A stretch of DNA of 64,000 bases, taken from positions 1-64,000 of the forward strand of contig RWJK01001821.1 in assembly GCA_004335835.1 (NCBI GenBank). Direction: 5' to 3'. A program made the translations under genes and the position numbers. The stretch comes from Scenedesmus sp. ARA3 (Eukaryota > Chlorophyta > Chlorophyceae > Sphaeropleales > Scenedesmaceae). The notes under the pieces are model-generated. The model was given only the letters and a program-made list of their open reading frames with translations. It ran no database searches and was not told the origin of the DNA. Below are positions 36,476 through 48,900 of this stretch, piece after piece (the stretch's first letter is position 1; the number at the start of each line of letters is the position of its first letter).

Positions 36476-37556
36476 ATGATAGGGATTGTTCGTGGAGCAT
36501 TCAGACTGCGAGCGTGTACAGTAGCCACCATGCAGGCGCCATTCACCCGGGCGCTATCTAGAACATGTAAGACACAGCTGCCGCTTAGCTGTGGCCCAGC
36601 GCAGCGGCACCGCTGTGCACCTGTCAGGAAGGCTGCTACAGATGTGGCCCAGGCAGAAGCAGCAGCAGCAGCAGCTCAATCAGCAGCACCGGCAGCCTCA
36701 GCACCGCTAGAAACTCCACGTGAACGACGGGAGTTCAAGCCCAAGACCACTATCAAGGAGCTCTTGGTAAGCTAGAACTGTGCTTGACCATGAACATGCA
36801 GCTGCTGTAACCAGGGTCCCTGTACAGTCCCCACAGACTGCTAACAGATGATTTTGTGCTTTGGCCACATGTGTCTATGACAACAGTGAACTCAACAGCA
36901 TGTAGTCATGCCAAATGTGACTGTATCCAGCTAGGCTGACTGCGTATCAGCACAACAGGCTGAGTCCTGATGCCGCCAGTCTGCAGCCTGACCAGTGACC
37001 AGCAGCAATCACATTCGTGAACTTCTTGCTGTATACCTCATGCAGCTGCTGCCTACCCCTTGACTGATGTTTGCACGCGCCTCATGTGCTGCTGCTGCTG
37101 CTGCTGGCAGCGCTGCTCGCCAGGCAGTGCCGAGCCGCTGCATGTGGGCCAGCAGGTGGAGGTGCGCGGCTGGCTGCGCACGGTGCGGGCGCAGAAGCAG
37201 TTTGCCTTCATGCAGGTGGGTGGCAGAGTTTGTGGCGTCATGTGTGGCAGGGGCCTGGCAGCAGCAGCAGCAGCAGCAGCATGTTTGGCAGGGCCCTGGA
37301 AGCAGCAGCTGCTGCAGCAGGGACAGCAGCACACAGAGAAGCAGCAGCTGCGGGTATTCCTGCCGCCATGCTCGTTGTTTGTCACCCAGAGCGCTGGCCT
37401 AGTGGATAAGCTGCAGCAGCAGCATGTGTCGCGCGGCATGTGCAATGGCCGAGTGTCAAGAGTAGCAAGCAATCCGCGAATTGCCTGGCGTACAGTGCCC
37501 CATCCTTAAGCTTCATCATGTGCTTTGCTCTGCCCAAAAGCTTCACCTGCCCCTGA

Positions 37557-37599
<43 letters not shown>

Positions 37600-40500
37600 T
37601 GAACGACGGCAGCACTATGAGCGGCATCCAGGTGGTGGTGGAGCCGGGGGCGGAGGGCTGGGGGCTGCTGGAGGGCGGGCAGCTGGCCACAGGTGGGCTG
37701 GCACTGGGGGAGATGTAAGCAGTAATACATAACACTGCAGCTAGTACAACGATGAACAAATTTTTGGAGAGCTGGGAGCTGCTGCAGGGCGGGCAGCTGG
37801 CCACAGGTGGGCGGGCAGTGGGGCAGATGGTCATGATACAAGTAGTGCAACGTGGGGGCGGGGTGGTCTGTGCGGCAGCGGCGGTGAAGGTCTAAGCAAT
37901 GCTGTCAGTGTTGTGGTTTTTTGCAGCAAGAGGGCAGCAGGTCCGCAGCGAGACGCATAGCATTTGCTCTGACATTCTCATGCTTTGTGCTGCTGCTGTG
38001 GTTGTGGCTGCTGCGCCTGCTGCCGCCAGGTGCTGCTGTGTGTGCCAGTGGTCAGCTGGTGGCGTCACCCGGGGCCAAGCAGGCAGTGGAGCTCAAGGCT
38101 GACAGGCTGGTGCTGGTGGGCGGCTGCGACGCTGAGAGCTACCCGCTGCAGAAGGTGCGTGGCTGTGGGGTTGCATGCTGGGGGCGCTGCGAGGCGCAGT
38201 CAGTTTGGTTGGAAGCATTATACAATGGTGTTGATGGCATTGGCGCTGTTGCCTCTACCACTAGCAGAGCACGTTCCTGGACTGACTGAAACTCAGAGAA
38301 CGCCAGCTGCAACAGCAGCAGCTCGCTCCTGCTGCTGGGCAACGCCCACCCCATGACAGCCTATTCACACCGCCCCAGCAAAGAGTGCATGTGCACCGCC
38401 GCCTAAATAATCTTCCCTTCGCCCTCAGGTGCTCTCGTTGGATTTGATCATTGACCATTTGACCGCCTGCTGAAGCGTCACGCGCTGGAGTTCCTGCAAG
38501 GCATCGCTGCTGCTGTGCCTGCCTCACTCGTCCTCACTCGTCCTCACTCATTCTCTGTCATTTCCATCTCTTTTTTACGCCCACAGAAGCGCCACACGCT
38601 GGAGTTCCTGCGCGGCATCGCGCACCTGCGGCCGCGCACCAACACCATCGCGGGCGTGGCGCGCGTGCGCAGCGCGCTGAGCCACGCCACGCACACCTTC
38701 TTCCAGGGGGCCGGCTTCCAGTACGTGCACACGCCCATCCTATCCGCCAGTGATTGTGAGGGTGCGGGGGAGATGTTCCAGGTGGGTGTGAGTGAGTGGG
38801 GGGGGGGACTGGGGGAGGTAGCTGCAGCGGGGTGCAACTGCATGCGATTGTGAGGGCGCGGGGCAGACGCTCCAAGTGGCGGGCCAGGGNNNNNNNNNNN
38901 NNNNNNNNGGGGGGGCTTGTGGCATATCCGGCCAGGATCACCAGGTTTGTTTGCAGGCAGGTGCTGCTGTACAGCATGCCAGGGAGTGTGCACCTACATC
39001 GGCTGGCACATGCATGACACACAAGCTGTGTGGTTTGTGCCAGTGCATATGTGGTTGCCAGCACACAGCAGCGGCTGGCAGTCAACAACTGTGGCTGAGC
39101 ATGTTGCTGCTGCTGTTTCCGCTGCTGCCGCCAGGTGACTACGCTGCTGTCTGGTGTTGACCCAGCCGCCGCTGCTGCAGCTCAGCAGCAGGTGCAGCAG
39201 CTGCAGCAGGACGTAGCAACACAAGGAGCAGCAGTGAAGCAGGTGAGACCGCTGCTGCTGCTGACGGCAAAACCCAGCACATGCTCTTGGGCTTGTTTTT
39301 GATCTGTAGTGTGTTCGCCTTCTTGTTCATTGCTGGCACTGCTGCTGTCAGTTCTGCACATCTTCTGCATATGCATCTCTGTCTCGTGATCTTGTTGTCC
39401 TGCTGCTGCCGCAACCTTTCCCAGGCCAAGGCCGCGTCAGCTGATGCAGACAAGGTGGCCGAGGAGGTCGCTTAGCTGAAGCGGCTCAAGGGCCGCCTGG
39501 CTCATCTCAAGACATGTTCAAACCCTCAACTCTTTCAGTTCTCCAGCAATGTTGCTGTGGGAATCTTTGATCCATGGTGCTGTATCATCACACTCAAGCG
39601 TTTCCTGCCATCTGCATTGCTGCTGCTACCTCTGCCAGGCCAAGGCAGCCTCAGCCGATGCAGACAAGGTGGCTGAGGAAGTGGCGCAGCTGAAGCGGCT
39701 CAAGGGCCGCCTAGCAGACATGGAGGCTGCTGCTGGCCGCGCCAGCCTGCCGCTGACGCCTGGGGGCCAGGTGGACTTTTCCCAGGACTTTTTTGGGGAG
39801 AAGGTCTTCCTGACAGTCTCGGGGCAGCTCAACGGTGCGGCTGCTGGTCTGGGTGTGGGCTGTCTACCTGTGTGCTGGGTCAGACACAAACATGCACTAG
39901 GTTGTGCTGATTGTGCTGGACATTGTTTTTCCCGCAGGCGAGATGCATGCAACAGCGCTGGGCGACATCTACACCTTTGGGCCCACCTTCTGTTAAGCCA
40001 TGTTACAACATGTTATGTTGTATGTATGGTAGGAGGTGTGAAGGCGCATGGGGTATCCTCATCGTCACACACACACCCTCCCTTAACTTACGCGGGTGGC
40101 GAGTATTAACACACCACGCGTAGCTCATTCATTCATTCATGTTGTATGTTATTCTGCCCGCAGGCGAGATGTACGCGTCAGCGCTCGGCGACATCTACAC
40201 CTTCGGCCCCACCTTCCGCGCTGAAAACAGCAACACCAGCCGCCACCTGGCGGAGTTCTGGATGATTGAGCCTGAGCTGGCCTTTGCTGACCTGGCTGAT
40301 GACATGGCCTGCGCGGAAGCATACTTGAAGCACTGCGTGCGCTACATTATGGAGGTGGGTATGTTATAACATGTGTTAGTAACATGTTATTGTTTAGGTA
40401 AGGGCTGTAGAGGCGGAGCTGGCCTTTGCTGACCTGGCAGACAACATGGCCTGCGCGGAGGCATACTTGAAGCACTGTGTGCGCTACATCATGGAGGTGG

Positions 40501-41597
40501 GTGTGTTATGACAGGTGTCAGTAACGTGTTGTAGTTTTAGGTGAGGGCTGCGGAGTCGGAGCTGGCCTTTGCTGACCTGGCTGATGATGTGCCCTGTGCG
40601 GAGGCATACTGGAAGCACTGCGTGCTCTACATCATGGAGGTGGAGCTGTTGAGGGTGTAAGCATGAGAATGATGTTATGTGTTGTGTAAAGAGATGTTGT
40701 TTTAATGGCTACAACATTGTAATCCGGTCATTGTCTGCCTGTGAGCTTGGTTGGAACACGTGTTGGTGGCAACAGCGCACAAGTACACAGATGTGCAGTG
40801 TTGCGCAACGAGGCACAATGGCGCTGTGATGCCGTGGTGCTGACAGCAACCGCTGGTATGTCTGCCTGCCTGCCTGCCCCTGCAGCACTGCCCCGAGGAC
40901 CTGGCCTTCTTTGACGCCTTGCGTGCTGCACCATCATGCAAGCAGCTGCATTTAAAAAACCCATCGCTGTTCATGTTGCCTCCCCCCGCAGCACTGCCCC
41001 GAGGACCTGGCCTTCTTTGACGCCATGGTTGAGAAGGGGCTGCTGGCGCGGCTGCAGGACGTGCTGGACAAGCCCTTTGCCACTGTCACGTACACTGAGG
41101 CCATCAAGCTGCTGCTGGCCAGCGGCAAGCAGTTTGAGTACCCGGTGGCGTGGGGCATCGACCTGCAGAGCGAGCACGAGCGGTGAGGACGCGGCGGCAG
41201 CAGCAGCGGCAGCAGAATCACGAATGCGCGCCTTCCGCGCACCAGACGCAACTACATGTGTGGTGTTCCAGCTCTCTATATATACACAGCTGCTGCTCCA
41301 CGCTGTGACCTGTTTTGTGGCGCCTGCCCGCCATCAATGTGACGGTATGTGACTCCTATCCTGCTGCTGCTGCTGCTGCTGCTGCCGCAGCTACCTGTTG
41401 CAGGTCATTTTTTCCAAGTCCTCGCTGGTTGTAACCGACTACCCCAATGCATACCAAAGTGCCAGCAACTTCTGACACAGCCTGCTTGCCATCGCATTGT
41501 CATATTCTTCAGCTCATGTCATGCTGCTGCCGCCGCTGTTGCCGCTGCAGCTACCTGTCTGAGGTCACCTTTGCCAAGTCCCCCCTCATCGTGACCG

Positions 41598-41643
<46 letters not shown>

Positions 41644-42321
41644 TGGCCAGACAGTGGCAGCCATGGACCTGCTGGTGCCCAAGTGAGCATTACCCCTGAC
41701 CCCGTGTGTTGTTTTCAATGTGTGGCATGTTGTTAGCCGTGCCGGTGTAGCGAAACACAAGCACATCTGCATGCACTTGAAGCTGAAGTGTGCTGCTACT
41801 GCTGCTGCTGCCTGCCAGGCTGCATCCTCCAGGGCTGGCGAGCTCAGTGACTGGAGCGGCGCGAGGAGCGGCATAGTAGCAAAAGGGCACGAGCCCCAAC
41901 ATGATTGATTAACTTATGTATCCACCCACTGCTGTCGAACCTTTTCTGCGCCTCATCCCCACAGGGTGGGCGAGCTCATCGGCGGCGTGAGGAGCGGCAA
42001 AGTAACAAAGTAATCGGCACCAGCCCAAGCATGAATGAACAACTAACTAAAGCCCACTGCTTTCTTCTGCGCCGCAGGGTTGGCGAGCTCATCGGTGGCA
42101 GCCAGCGCGAGGAGCGCCTTGACGTGCTGACTCAGCGCATGGCAGGCAGCGGGCTGGACCCCGAGGACTACTGGTGGTACCTGGACCTGCGGCGCTATGG
42201 TTCAGTGCCGCACGCAGGGTTTGGGCTAGGGTTTGAGCGGCTGGTGCAGTTCAGCACTGGCGTGGAGAACATCAGGGACGTGATCCCCTTCCCGCGCTAC
42301 CCCAGCCACTGCAAGTTCTGA
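36476..42321 (+). CDS. Asparaginyl-tRNA synthetase, organellar (bacterial-type)
   Basis: This class II aminoacyl-tRNA synthetase charges tRNA-Asn. Exons: 36476-36766, 37111-37215, 37599-37692, 38030-38154, 38587-38781, 39135-39242, 39639-39834, 40164-40354, 40992-41182, 41551-41682, 42078-42321; 623 aa, all phases fit. The N-terminal 60 residues are Arg/Ala/Ser-rich, like a mitochondrial or plastid targeting peptide. The OB-fold anticodon-binding domain follows ([19 protein letters not shown]). Motif 1 lies in exon 5 ([12 protein letters not shown]), motif 2 in exon 8 ([20 protein letters not shown]), and motif 3 near the end ([12 protein letters not shown], then DVIPFPRYP). The [12 protein letters not shown] and ENIRD context identifies AsnRS rather than AspRS. 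The introns hold at least ten decoy copies of exon edges, and one contains 19 N's. Confidence 0.92.
37767..37830 (+). repeat. Donor-side decoy of AsnRS exon 3
   Basis: A copy of [11 protein letters not shown] plus the GTGGGC donor lies 114 bases beyond the real junction at 37692. The intron start after it is copied too. Confidence 0.88.
38473..38505 (+). repeat. Acceptor-side decoy of AsnRS exon 5
   Basis: AAGCGTCACGCGCTGGAGTT repeats the exon start at 38587 ([12 protein letters not shown]), 114 bases upstream. The acceptor AG has become TG. Confidence 0.8.
38890..38908. other. Assembly gap (19 N)
   Basis: A run of N within an AsnRS intron, flanked by G-rich sequence (GGGCCAGGG and GGGGGGGC). 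It was probably unresolved because of the G run. It does not touch an exon. Confidence 0.99.
39425..39511 (+). repeat. Acceptor-side decoy of AsnRS exon 7 with in-frame stop
   Basis: About 85 bases copy the start of the exon at 39639 ([20 protein letters not shown]), with a CCCAG acceptor. The CAG codon for Gln has become TAG, so use of this site would truncate the protein. Confidence 0.92.
39938..39995 (+). repeat. Acceptor-side decoy of AsnRS exon 8
   Basis: CCCGCAG plus a copy of [18 protein letters not shown] lies 226 bases before the real exon at 40164. It ends in TAAG where the exon continues with the motif 2 arginine. Confidence 0.9.
40416..40645 (+). repeat. Two donor-side decoys of AsnRS exon 8
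   Basis: GAGCTGGCCTTTGCTGACCT occurs at 40274 (real), 40416 and 40559, so the periods are 142 and 143 bases. Each copy runs through [10 protein letters not shown] and the start of the intron. The third has more changes. Confidence 0.93.
40886..40925 (+). repeat. Acceptor-side decoy of AsnRS exon 9
   Basis: CTGCAG plus 30 identical bases ([11 protein letters not shown]) lies 106 bases before the real exon at 40992. It then diverges. Confidence 0.92.
41391..41455 (+). repeat. Acceptor-side decoy of AsnRS exon 10
   Basis: CCGCAG plus a copy of [18 protein letters not shown] (here [18 protein letters not shown]) lies 160 bases before the real exon at 41551. Confidence 0.9.
41833..42040 (+). repeat. 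Two acceptor-side decoys of AsnRS exon 11
   Basis: Copies of the exon start (VGELIGG and following) begin at 41833 and 41965, before the real one at 42078; periods are 132 and 113 bases. The copies share more with each other (GGCGCGAGGAGCGGCA-like) than with the exon. Confidence 0.88.
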
Positions 42322-43327
42322 GGTTCTGAGGCGGCTGCAGCTGGCGTGGCATGGTTGGGTACGTGACTCAGTGTAACCGGGTCATTGGTTTGGCGCTATG
42401 GCGGGGTGTTATGGCTGGGCGGGGGCGGCGCCATAAACCAACACCAAGCGATTGCCATGGCTGGCTGTGCAGGCTTTGCTTGATCCTGTCTGTTACTGCC
42501 AACAGCGTAGCTACGCCTATAGGCGATGCCAGCGCCCCTGGCATGCCGGGCATGGTGCAGCTTCACACACCGTACGGACACACATGTGCACCACTCACGC
42601 ACTGGTGCAGCATGGCTGCCCTGAACAAATAGCTGGCATGTAGCTGTTGTTTGAGTAACGTCACACCGGATTGCTGTGCACTGGAGCACGCCTAGGCCTG
42701 AGAGGCAGATATCGCGCAGCCTACAGCATCTGCGTCGCCAGCTGTGCACATTGGCACTCCTCAACCTGTTATGATAACAATCACACATCCTCTTCTTCTG
42801 GTGGCCCTGCATTGAACTTCGCAAATGCCTTTGCTTTACACGAGGTGTAACAAGCATTCCTATGCTGGTAATGCTTACTTCCTCACACGCCATGCATGAT
42901 GGCTGCTGCATCAGCGCTGCCACACAACTTGAAATCCGAAACATACACAGAGCTTGGAGTCGCGAAGTGACGCACCAACCTTGACAAGCAACAATCTATC
43001 TCATGCTGCTTGCAACACCACGCTGAGCGGACGGCTCAGCCCAGGCCCCCATTTTCACAAGCCCCTTACTGACCCAGAACCAAGCCCCTGTCCTACACCA
43101 CCCTTCGGACCAGCAGCCAAAGCTACCTCCCCACACTGCTTGCAAGCCGCATGCCGCACAGAAGGGCAGCTGCAGCAGCTGCACATTGACGCCACCTGCT
43201 GCTCAGCGGGACGCCCTGCAGCTGCTGCTGCTCAGCGCCGCACATGGATGCCTGCTGCTGCTCAGCGCTCCGCCCTGCAGGCTGCTGCTCAGCGCGGCGA
43301 CCGGTAGCCAGCTGCTGCTGCTGCTGC
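42322..43327. other. Convergent intergenic region, AsnRS and STT3 3' flanks
   Basis: TGTAA at 42372 is a close candidate poly(A) signal for AsnRS. No gene seen. The STT3 side contains repeated copies of the STT3 stop region (see 43190-43327). Confidence 0.5.
43190..43327 (-). repeat. Copies of the STT3 stop-codon region
   Basis: TGCTGCTCAGCGCTCCGCCC, which on the minus strand ends STT3 with its TGA, occurs at the gene end (43323 onward) and again at 43256 onward. Weaker copies lie near 43196, 43229 and 43281. Confidence 0.75.
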
Positions 43328-45962
43328 TCAGCGCTCCGCCCTGTTGGCCAGGTCCTTCACACTGAAGATGCGCACGATCCAGTGCTCACTGCAGCACGGC
43401 AGCAGCAGCAGCAGCAGCACAAAGTCAGCACCGTAGCACTTTATCCGCACAGGGTCGCACAACCAGCTGCCACACACATCTCTTGGCTGCGGACCAAAGA
43501 TCAGGCAACCTACGCAGCAAGGCAACTGCTGCAACAGGCAACACGCGCAGGGCCCTGCTCAGTGAAGCCCTGCAAACTGCCACATCAAGCCGTCTGGGAT
43601 GCCAACCGCAAGCCAAGAGAACAGACAAGCACATCTTGGAAGCGCAACACCAGCCTCAAAATGCACCCCCCGGCCCCCTCCAATCACGTACACACACCTG
43701 GCGAAGGCCTCCCGCAGATGCTGCAGCGCTGACCCGTCAAAATGTGATTCCCGCACCCACCAACATACACACACAACAGGCACAACATACATACATAAGA
43801 CACCCGCCCCACCTGGTGAAGGCCTCCTGCAGGTGCTACAGCTGCTAAATGTCACCAAATTGTAGTCAATGTCAATGAACTAAACTCCTGCTGCCAACAC
43901 AAGCCACAAACAAGACAAGCACAGCAGACACATCCTGCCCACCTGGTGAAGGCCTCCTGCAGGTGGTTTAGCTTCCTACAGTCTAAAACTCTGGGCTGCC
44001 AACTCAACGAGAACGAAAAGAAAGGCACAAGGCAACACAATGCGCACCTGGTGAAGGCCTCCTGGATGTGGTCCAGCTCGTAGTGCTTGCGCGCAATCTC
44101 CTTCTGGCGCACGCGGTCCCAGCCAGTGGGCTTACCCTGCTCCGTCATCACGTTGCCAAAGTCATAGAAGGAGGCCTTGTACATCAGGCTGTCAAGCATG
44201 GTAGGGGTGGCGCCCTCCGCGATCGTGTACTCGCCCTGCGGTGACATCACCGCAATGTGATTCAAAAGATGTCAGGTTTTGAGCTGGGAGCCATGTTGTG
44301 GGTTGTACATCAGGCTGTCTAGCATGACGGACGTGGCGCCCTCCGCAGTGGTGTGCTCGCCCTGCGGGTGGGGTGCGGCGCGGCACGTCAGCAGGCCTTC
44401 CATACGTAGATGGGCAAAGCAGCACCCATTAGCACCACCAGCAAGGCAGTTTCGTGCACTGCACCGCAGCCGTGCAGCACTCAACCATACAACAACCCTA
44501 CACCCCATACCCACACAACATCATGCGCCGGACACTGCGTTTGGACGCTTGCAAGCACAATGCAATCTCGTCCAACAACCCTACACCCCGGCCACACTCA
44601 CCGACTCCGAGATGAAATCCTTCTCCTGCACGTGGTCCTTGTACACGCTATGGGTCAGTATGATTCATGTAGCAGGCTTCCGCACCACCAATAACAATGC
44701 AGCCTCCACGCAGCCGTGCAGGGCTAAACCATGCAACAATCCTACACACCCTACCCACAACATCCGATACATCATTCGCCGACCACTTTGCTCAACGCTC
44801 ACATGCAAATGGCACTTTCCTGTCAACAACAACCCTACACCACAGCCACTCACCGACTCCGAGATGATATGCTTCTCCTGCACGTGGTCCTTCTCATGCA
44901 CGTCATTGCAGCCGTGCAGCTCTGAACCACACAACAACCCTACACCTTACACCCGCAGCAGCCGCACCCCTGCCACAGCCACACTCACCGACTCCGAGAT
45001 GAAGTCCTTCTCCTGCACGTGGTCCTTGTACACGCCACCGCCGATGCGCACCATCCACAAAAACTTGTTGATATCGTCACTCGAGTAGCCCGACAGCCCG
45101 CCAAAGATGACCAGCACATAATCAACATCCAGCTGCCGCATGATCTCATAGGCAGCTGATTCGTTGGAGGACATTGCGCGGCCCACGGTTGCGATGTGCG
45201 TGTTGTTCCAGGTGTTGTTGTCCACAATGACCGTGCGGTTGGCCATGCCTGGTGGTGTGGGGCAGGCGAAGAAGGGACGGCAGTGTGGGTGAGCATACAG
45301 GCAAAGAGCGGGCGAACGTGGAGAAAGGGTGAAGAGTTCAGAGTTGCTGCCTGACCGCCGCTGCTGCTTGACTCGATACTGACAGATCGGCACGGTGCAT
45401 CCAACACCATTGTCATGGCAGCAATCCAGCAACACCCGCAGGCAGGCGGTGGGCGTGCACCGCAACAAGTGCCATAGTTGCAACAGCGCCTGGCTGCAAA
45501 TGAGGATATTGCAGTGTGCAATTCCTGCGGCTGGCGTCCCAAGCAGCACCATCATGCGCTGCAGCCATTTCATGTGCGATCAGCCACTCACTTGTGATCT
45601 GGTAGCCGTAATCCCACCTGCAACCCACACATGCACAGCAGGCAGCACCGCAGTGTCAAAGCTGACGTTGTGTCAACGGAGCCATACAGGGAGTGTTTGC
45701 TTTTGCCCAACAGCCGCATCAATTGCCGCACATCATAAGCCTGCAGCGCTGCACCATACCTTGGCGATTGCATGCTTCTGTGTGCCACAAAAATACATTG
45801 CATACAGTGGCAATGCTTGCATGCAGCACGCAGGCGCATTGCAGTGGCACCCAGCCGCCACCCCCTGCACCACACCCACCATGACATGATGCGCGCATCC
45901 GGTGCTGTGTTGTGCCGCAGCCAGTAGTAGGCCTCACGGAAGTCATCCAGCACCATCCTGCA

Positions 45963-45995
<33 letters not shown>

Positions 45996-48900
45996 TCTGG
46001 TGATGCTAGCCGCACCACAGTGTGACGTGCGTGACAGCAAAGACACTGGAGCAGTGATTTGTAACGCAGAGCGGGTGACATCCAAATTGACAGGAAGACC
46101 ACACTCAGCAAATCATCCCAGTAACTTCAAGCGCAGCGCTCACCAGCATTGCCCACCTGTATGGTCCCCAGCCTCATACGAGCACGATGCTGCGCTACTG
46201 TAGTGCAGTAGAGTACAGTAAAGTACAGTACAATACAGACCGACGCCCACCTGTACGGGCCCCACCCACTGATGAGCACGATGCTGGGGCTGCTGTAGGC
46301 CTCACTGGTGACCCAGTTGCAGTGCCGGCTGTAGCTGACGAGGCCAAACATGACCAATGCACACACCAGGATGGCAGTCTCGCGGCGGTACGGCAGCGGG
46401 GCAAAGCCGCCGCTCTTGGAGGCAGACCTGAGGCAGGCAGTACAAGCAGGGCAGTACAAGTAAGCGCTACACGCAGGCGGTACAAGCAGGCGGTACAAGC
46501 AGGCGGTACAAGCAGACAATACAGCAGGTGTTACAGTGTATGGTAGGCAGGACAGGCAGTACATGTACATGTGAGGCAGGCTGCAAGAGGCTCGGAGGCA
46601 CGCCTGCATGTGTGTAGGCAGTCCACAACCAGATACGGCTACAGGTTAGTAGCGAGATGCAGCTGCGTGTGGTGTGCAAATGTGGTAGCTTTGAAGATGC
46701 CTGCAGACACAGTGGCATTGTTTTACACAGTGGCATGGCAATGCAACCTGCCAGGCTCAGTACAGCACTGGCCCAACCCCTGTAACATGTCACACATTGT
46801 ACAGTATACTCTACGTAGATACGCAGCTCCACACCCCCGCTCACTTCGACTTGCTCTTCTTCACAGGGGTAGGCCCAGCTGCAGCAGCAGCAGCAGTGCT
46901 GGCTGCTGCATCACCTTCCACAGGCTCTACCTCCCAGAGGTGTGCCGTGTAGGTGTACAGCGTGGTGCTCACGGCAATGGCTCCAAGCAGCACGAAGGCT
47001 GGCGCTGCTACCAGCATCAAACTGCAGATGCAAGCAGGCCATGGGACAGGTGGGATGCGTTGAGAGTGAGGACAGCTAGAACACATGCCTGGCATAAAAG
47101 GCCGCTGTCCTGTACGATCAGTGGTGTACCCAAAGGTGAGACGATGACACTGCGCGCCACCAGCACCAAACTGCAAATACAATCGGCCACACAGCAGATG
47201 GGGTGTGTTTTGACACGCTGGATTTGATTAGTTGCATGTACAGCTTTACAATACCACCAGCATTAGATGATGAAAGCAATTAGCCAGAGGACATCTGCGA
47301 TGCGCTGCAGCCTGGTTTGCTACTTGATGTGCTCCACCCAGCAACTGAGTGGGTGCTCCGCTTACAACAGTGTCTAGCACGCACTTCTGCTGTGTGTGTA
47401 ACAAACACTTCAGCTGCACACAAGACGATGATAATGAGAGCCTACTGGTCAATGAACATCACTCTCACCGGATCATGATGCCGCTGAAGTAGATGGCTGT
47501 GAGCGCGAACGTGATCAGGAACAGCTGCGAGTCCCGCAGGCTCTTGAAGCAGAAGTAGAGCCCAGCGGGCGCGCCAAAGACCAGCAGGTGCACGTCAAAC
47601 ACATACGTCGACCAGGTGGTGGGCTGGTGCTCAGACACCGAGGCGATGATGGGGATGTACTTCTTGGCGTAGGTGGGATCAAGCAGCGTCCAGAAGCGCC
47701 CCGTCCACGGCGTCATCTTGCCTGCAGGAATGTCGCATTTGAAATATGACAAGCAGCTCACATTTGGCGCAAGTATGAGACAGCATGCAGAAGTGCAGGG
47801 GTCCAACAGCGTCCAGAAGCGGCCCGTCCACGGCGTCATCTTGCCTGCATTAGTTCCAGATTTGAAATGTGACATGCAGCACACATGTGACAGGTGTAAG
47901 ACATGATGTGGGGCACCAGCAACATCCATCAGCGGCCCGTCCACGGCATCATCCTGCCTGCAGGATGAATATGTGACATGCAGCACGATTGTAGCAAGTG
48001 TGACACAGCATGCAGAAGCGCAGGGGTCCAGGAATGTCCAGGAGGCCCGTCCACGGCGTCACCTTCACTGCACAGATGTGACAATGTGCAGGAGAGCAGA
48101 GGGTAATTCGGTCAAACAGTGCAGACAGCAGCCCAGCCAGGTGCTTTCAAGACGGAAAGGCTGCCAAGACATGAACAGCACAACAAGACACTGCCCAGTC
48201 CAATCCTGCCTAAAAGATTAATTGGTTTGCCGCACGCACCTGTGAGTGTCAGCAGCACCACGCCGCCCACCACGGCACCCACAGCCGTGATGATTGTGGT
48301 GCCGATTGCGCGCGCAAACTGCGCGGTTGTGGTGCGCGCCTTGAGCCACATGAGCAGCTCCCAGGCCTGCAGGCCCAGCCACACCACGTTGAAGGACAGC
48401 AGCTCGTGGCTGGTCACGTGGTTGGAGCCGATGAAGCGCACCTGCGGCAACGAGGAGTGGCAGGCAGCACAGCGCAGAGCAGAATGCAGTTGCATGAAAA
48501 TGTTGCACGAAGGGGTGAACGACAACAGGTGTGCTGGCATGTGGTTGCATGCCGATGAAGCGAACCTGCAGCCAGCAGAGTTGTTTGCACATGGCAGAAT
48601 GAAGTTCAACAATAAGTTGGCAAGGCAAGAAAGGCGAGCAGGTGAAAAGGGCACCACACAACCCGCCGCTGTGAGTACTTGCTGCGTGAGATTGGCATGA
48701 ATGAACGCAACTGGACATACGGCAGCAACATCCGACTCACAACCACGCTGCCACATCCGCAGCAGCCCACCCTACGCTAAACAATCCCATCTCCAAGCTG
48801 CACTGCTTGAAGGCACTGCCGTATGCGCACATTCCGCCGCACCCACCTGCATCGCCAGCAGGCCGCCGATCGCCCAGAACGTTGTATATGCCACATACAG

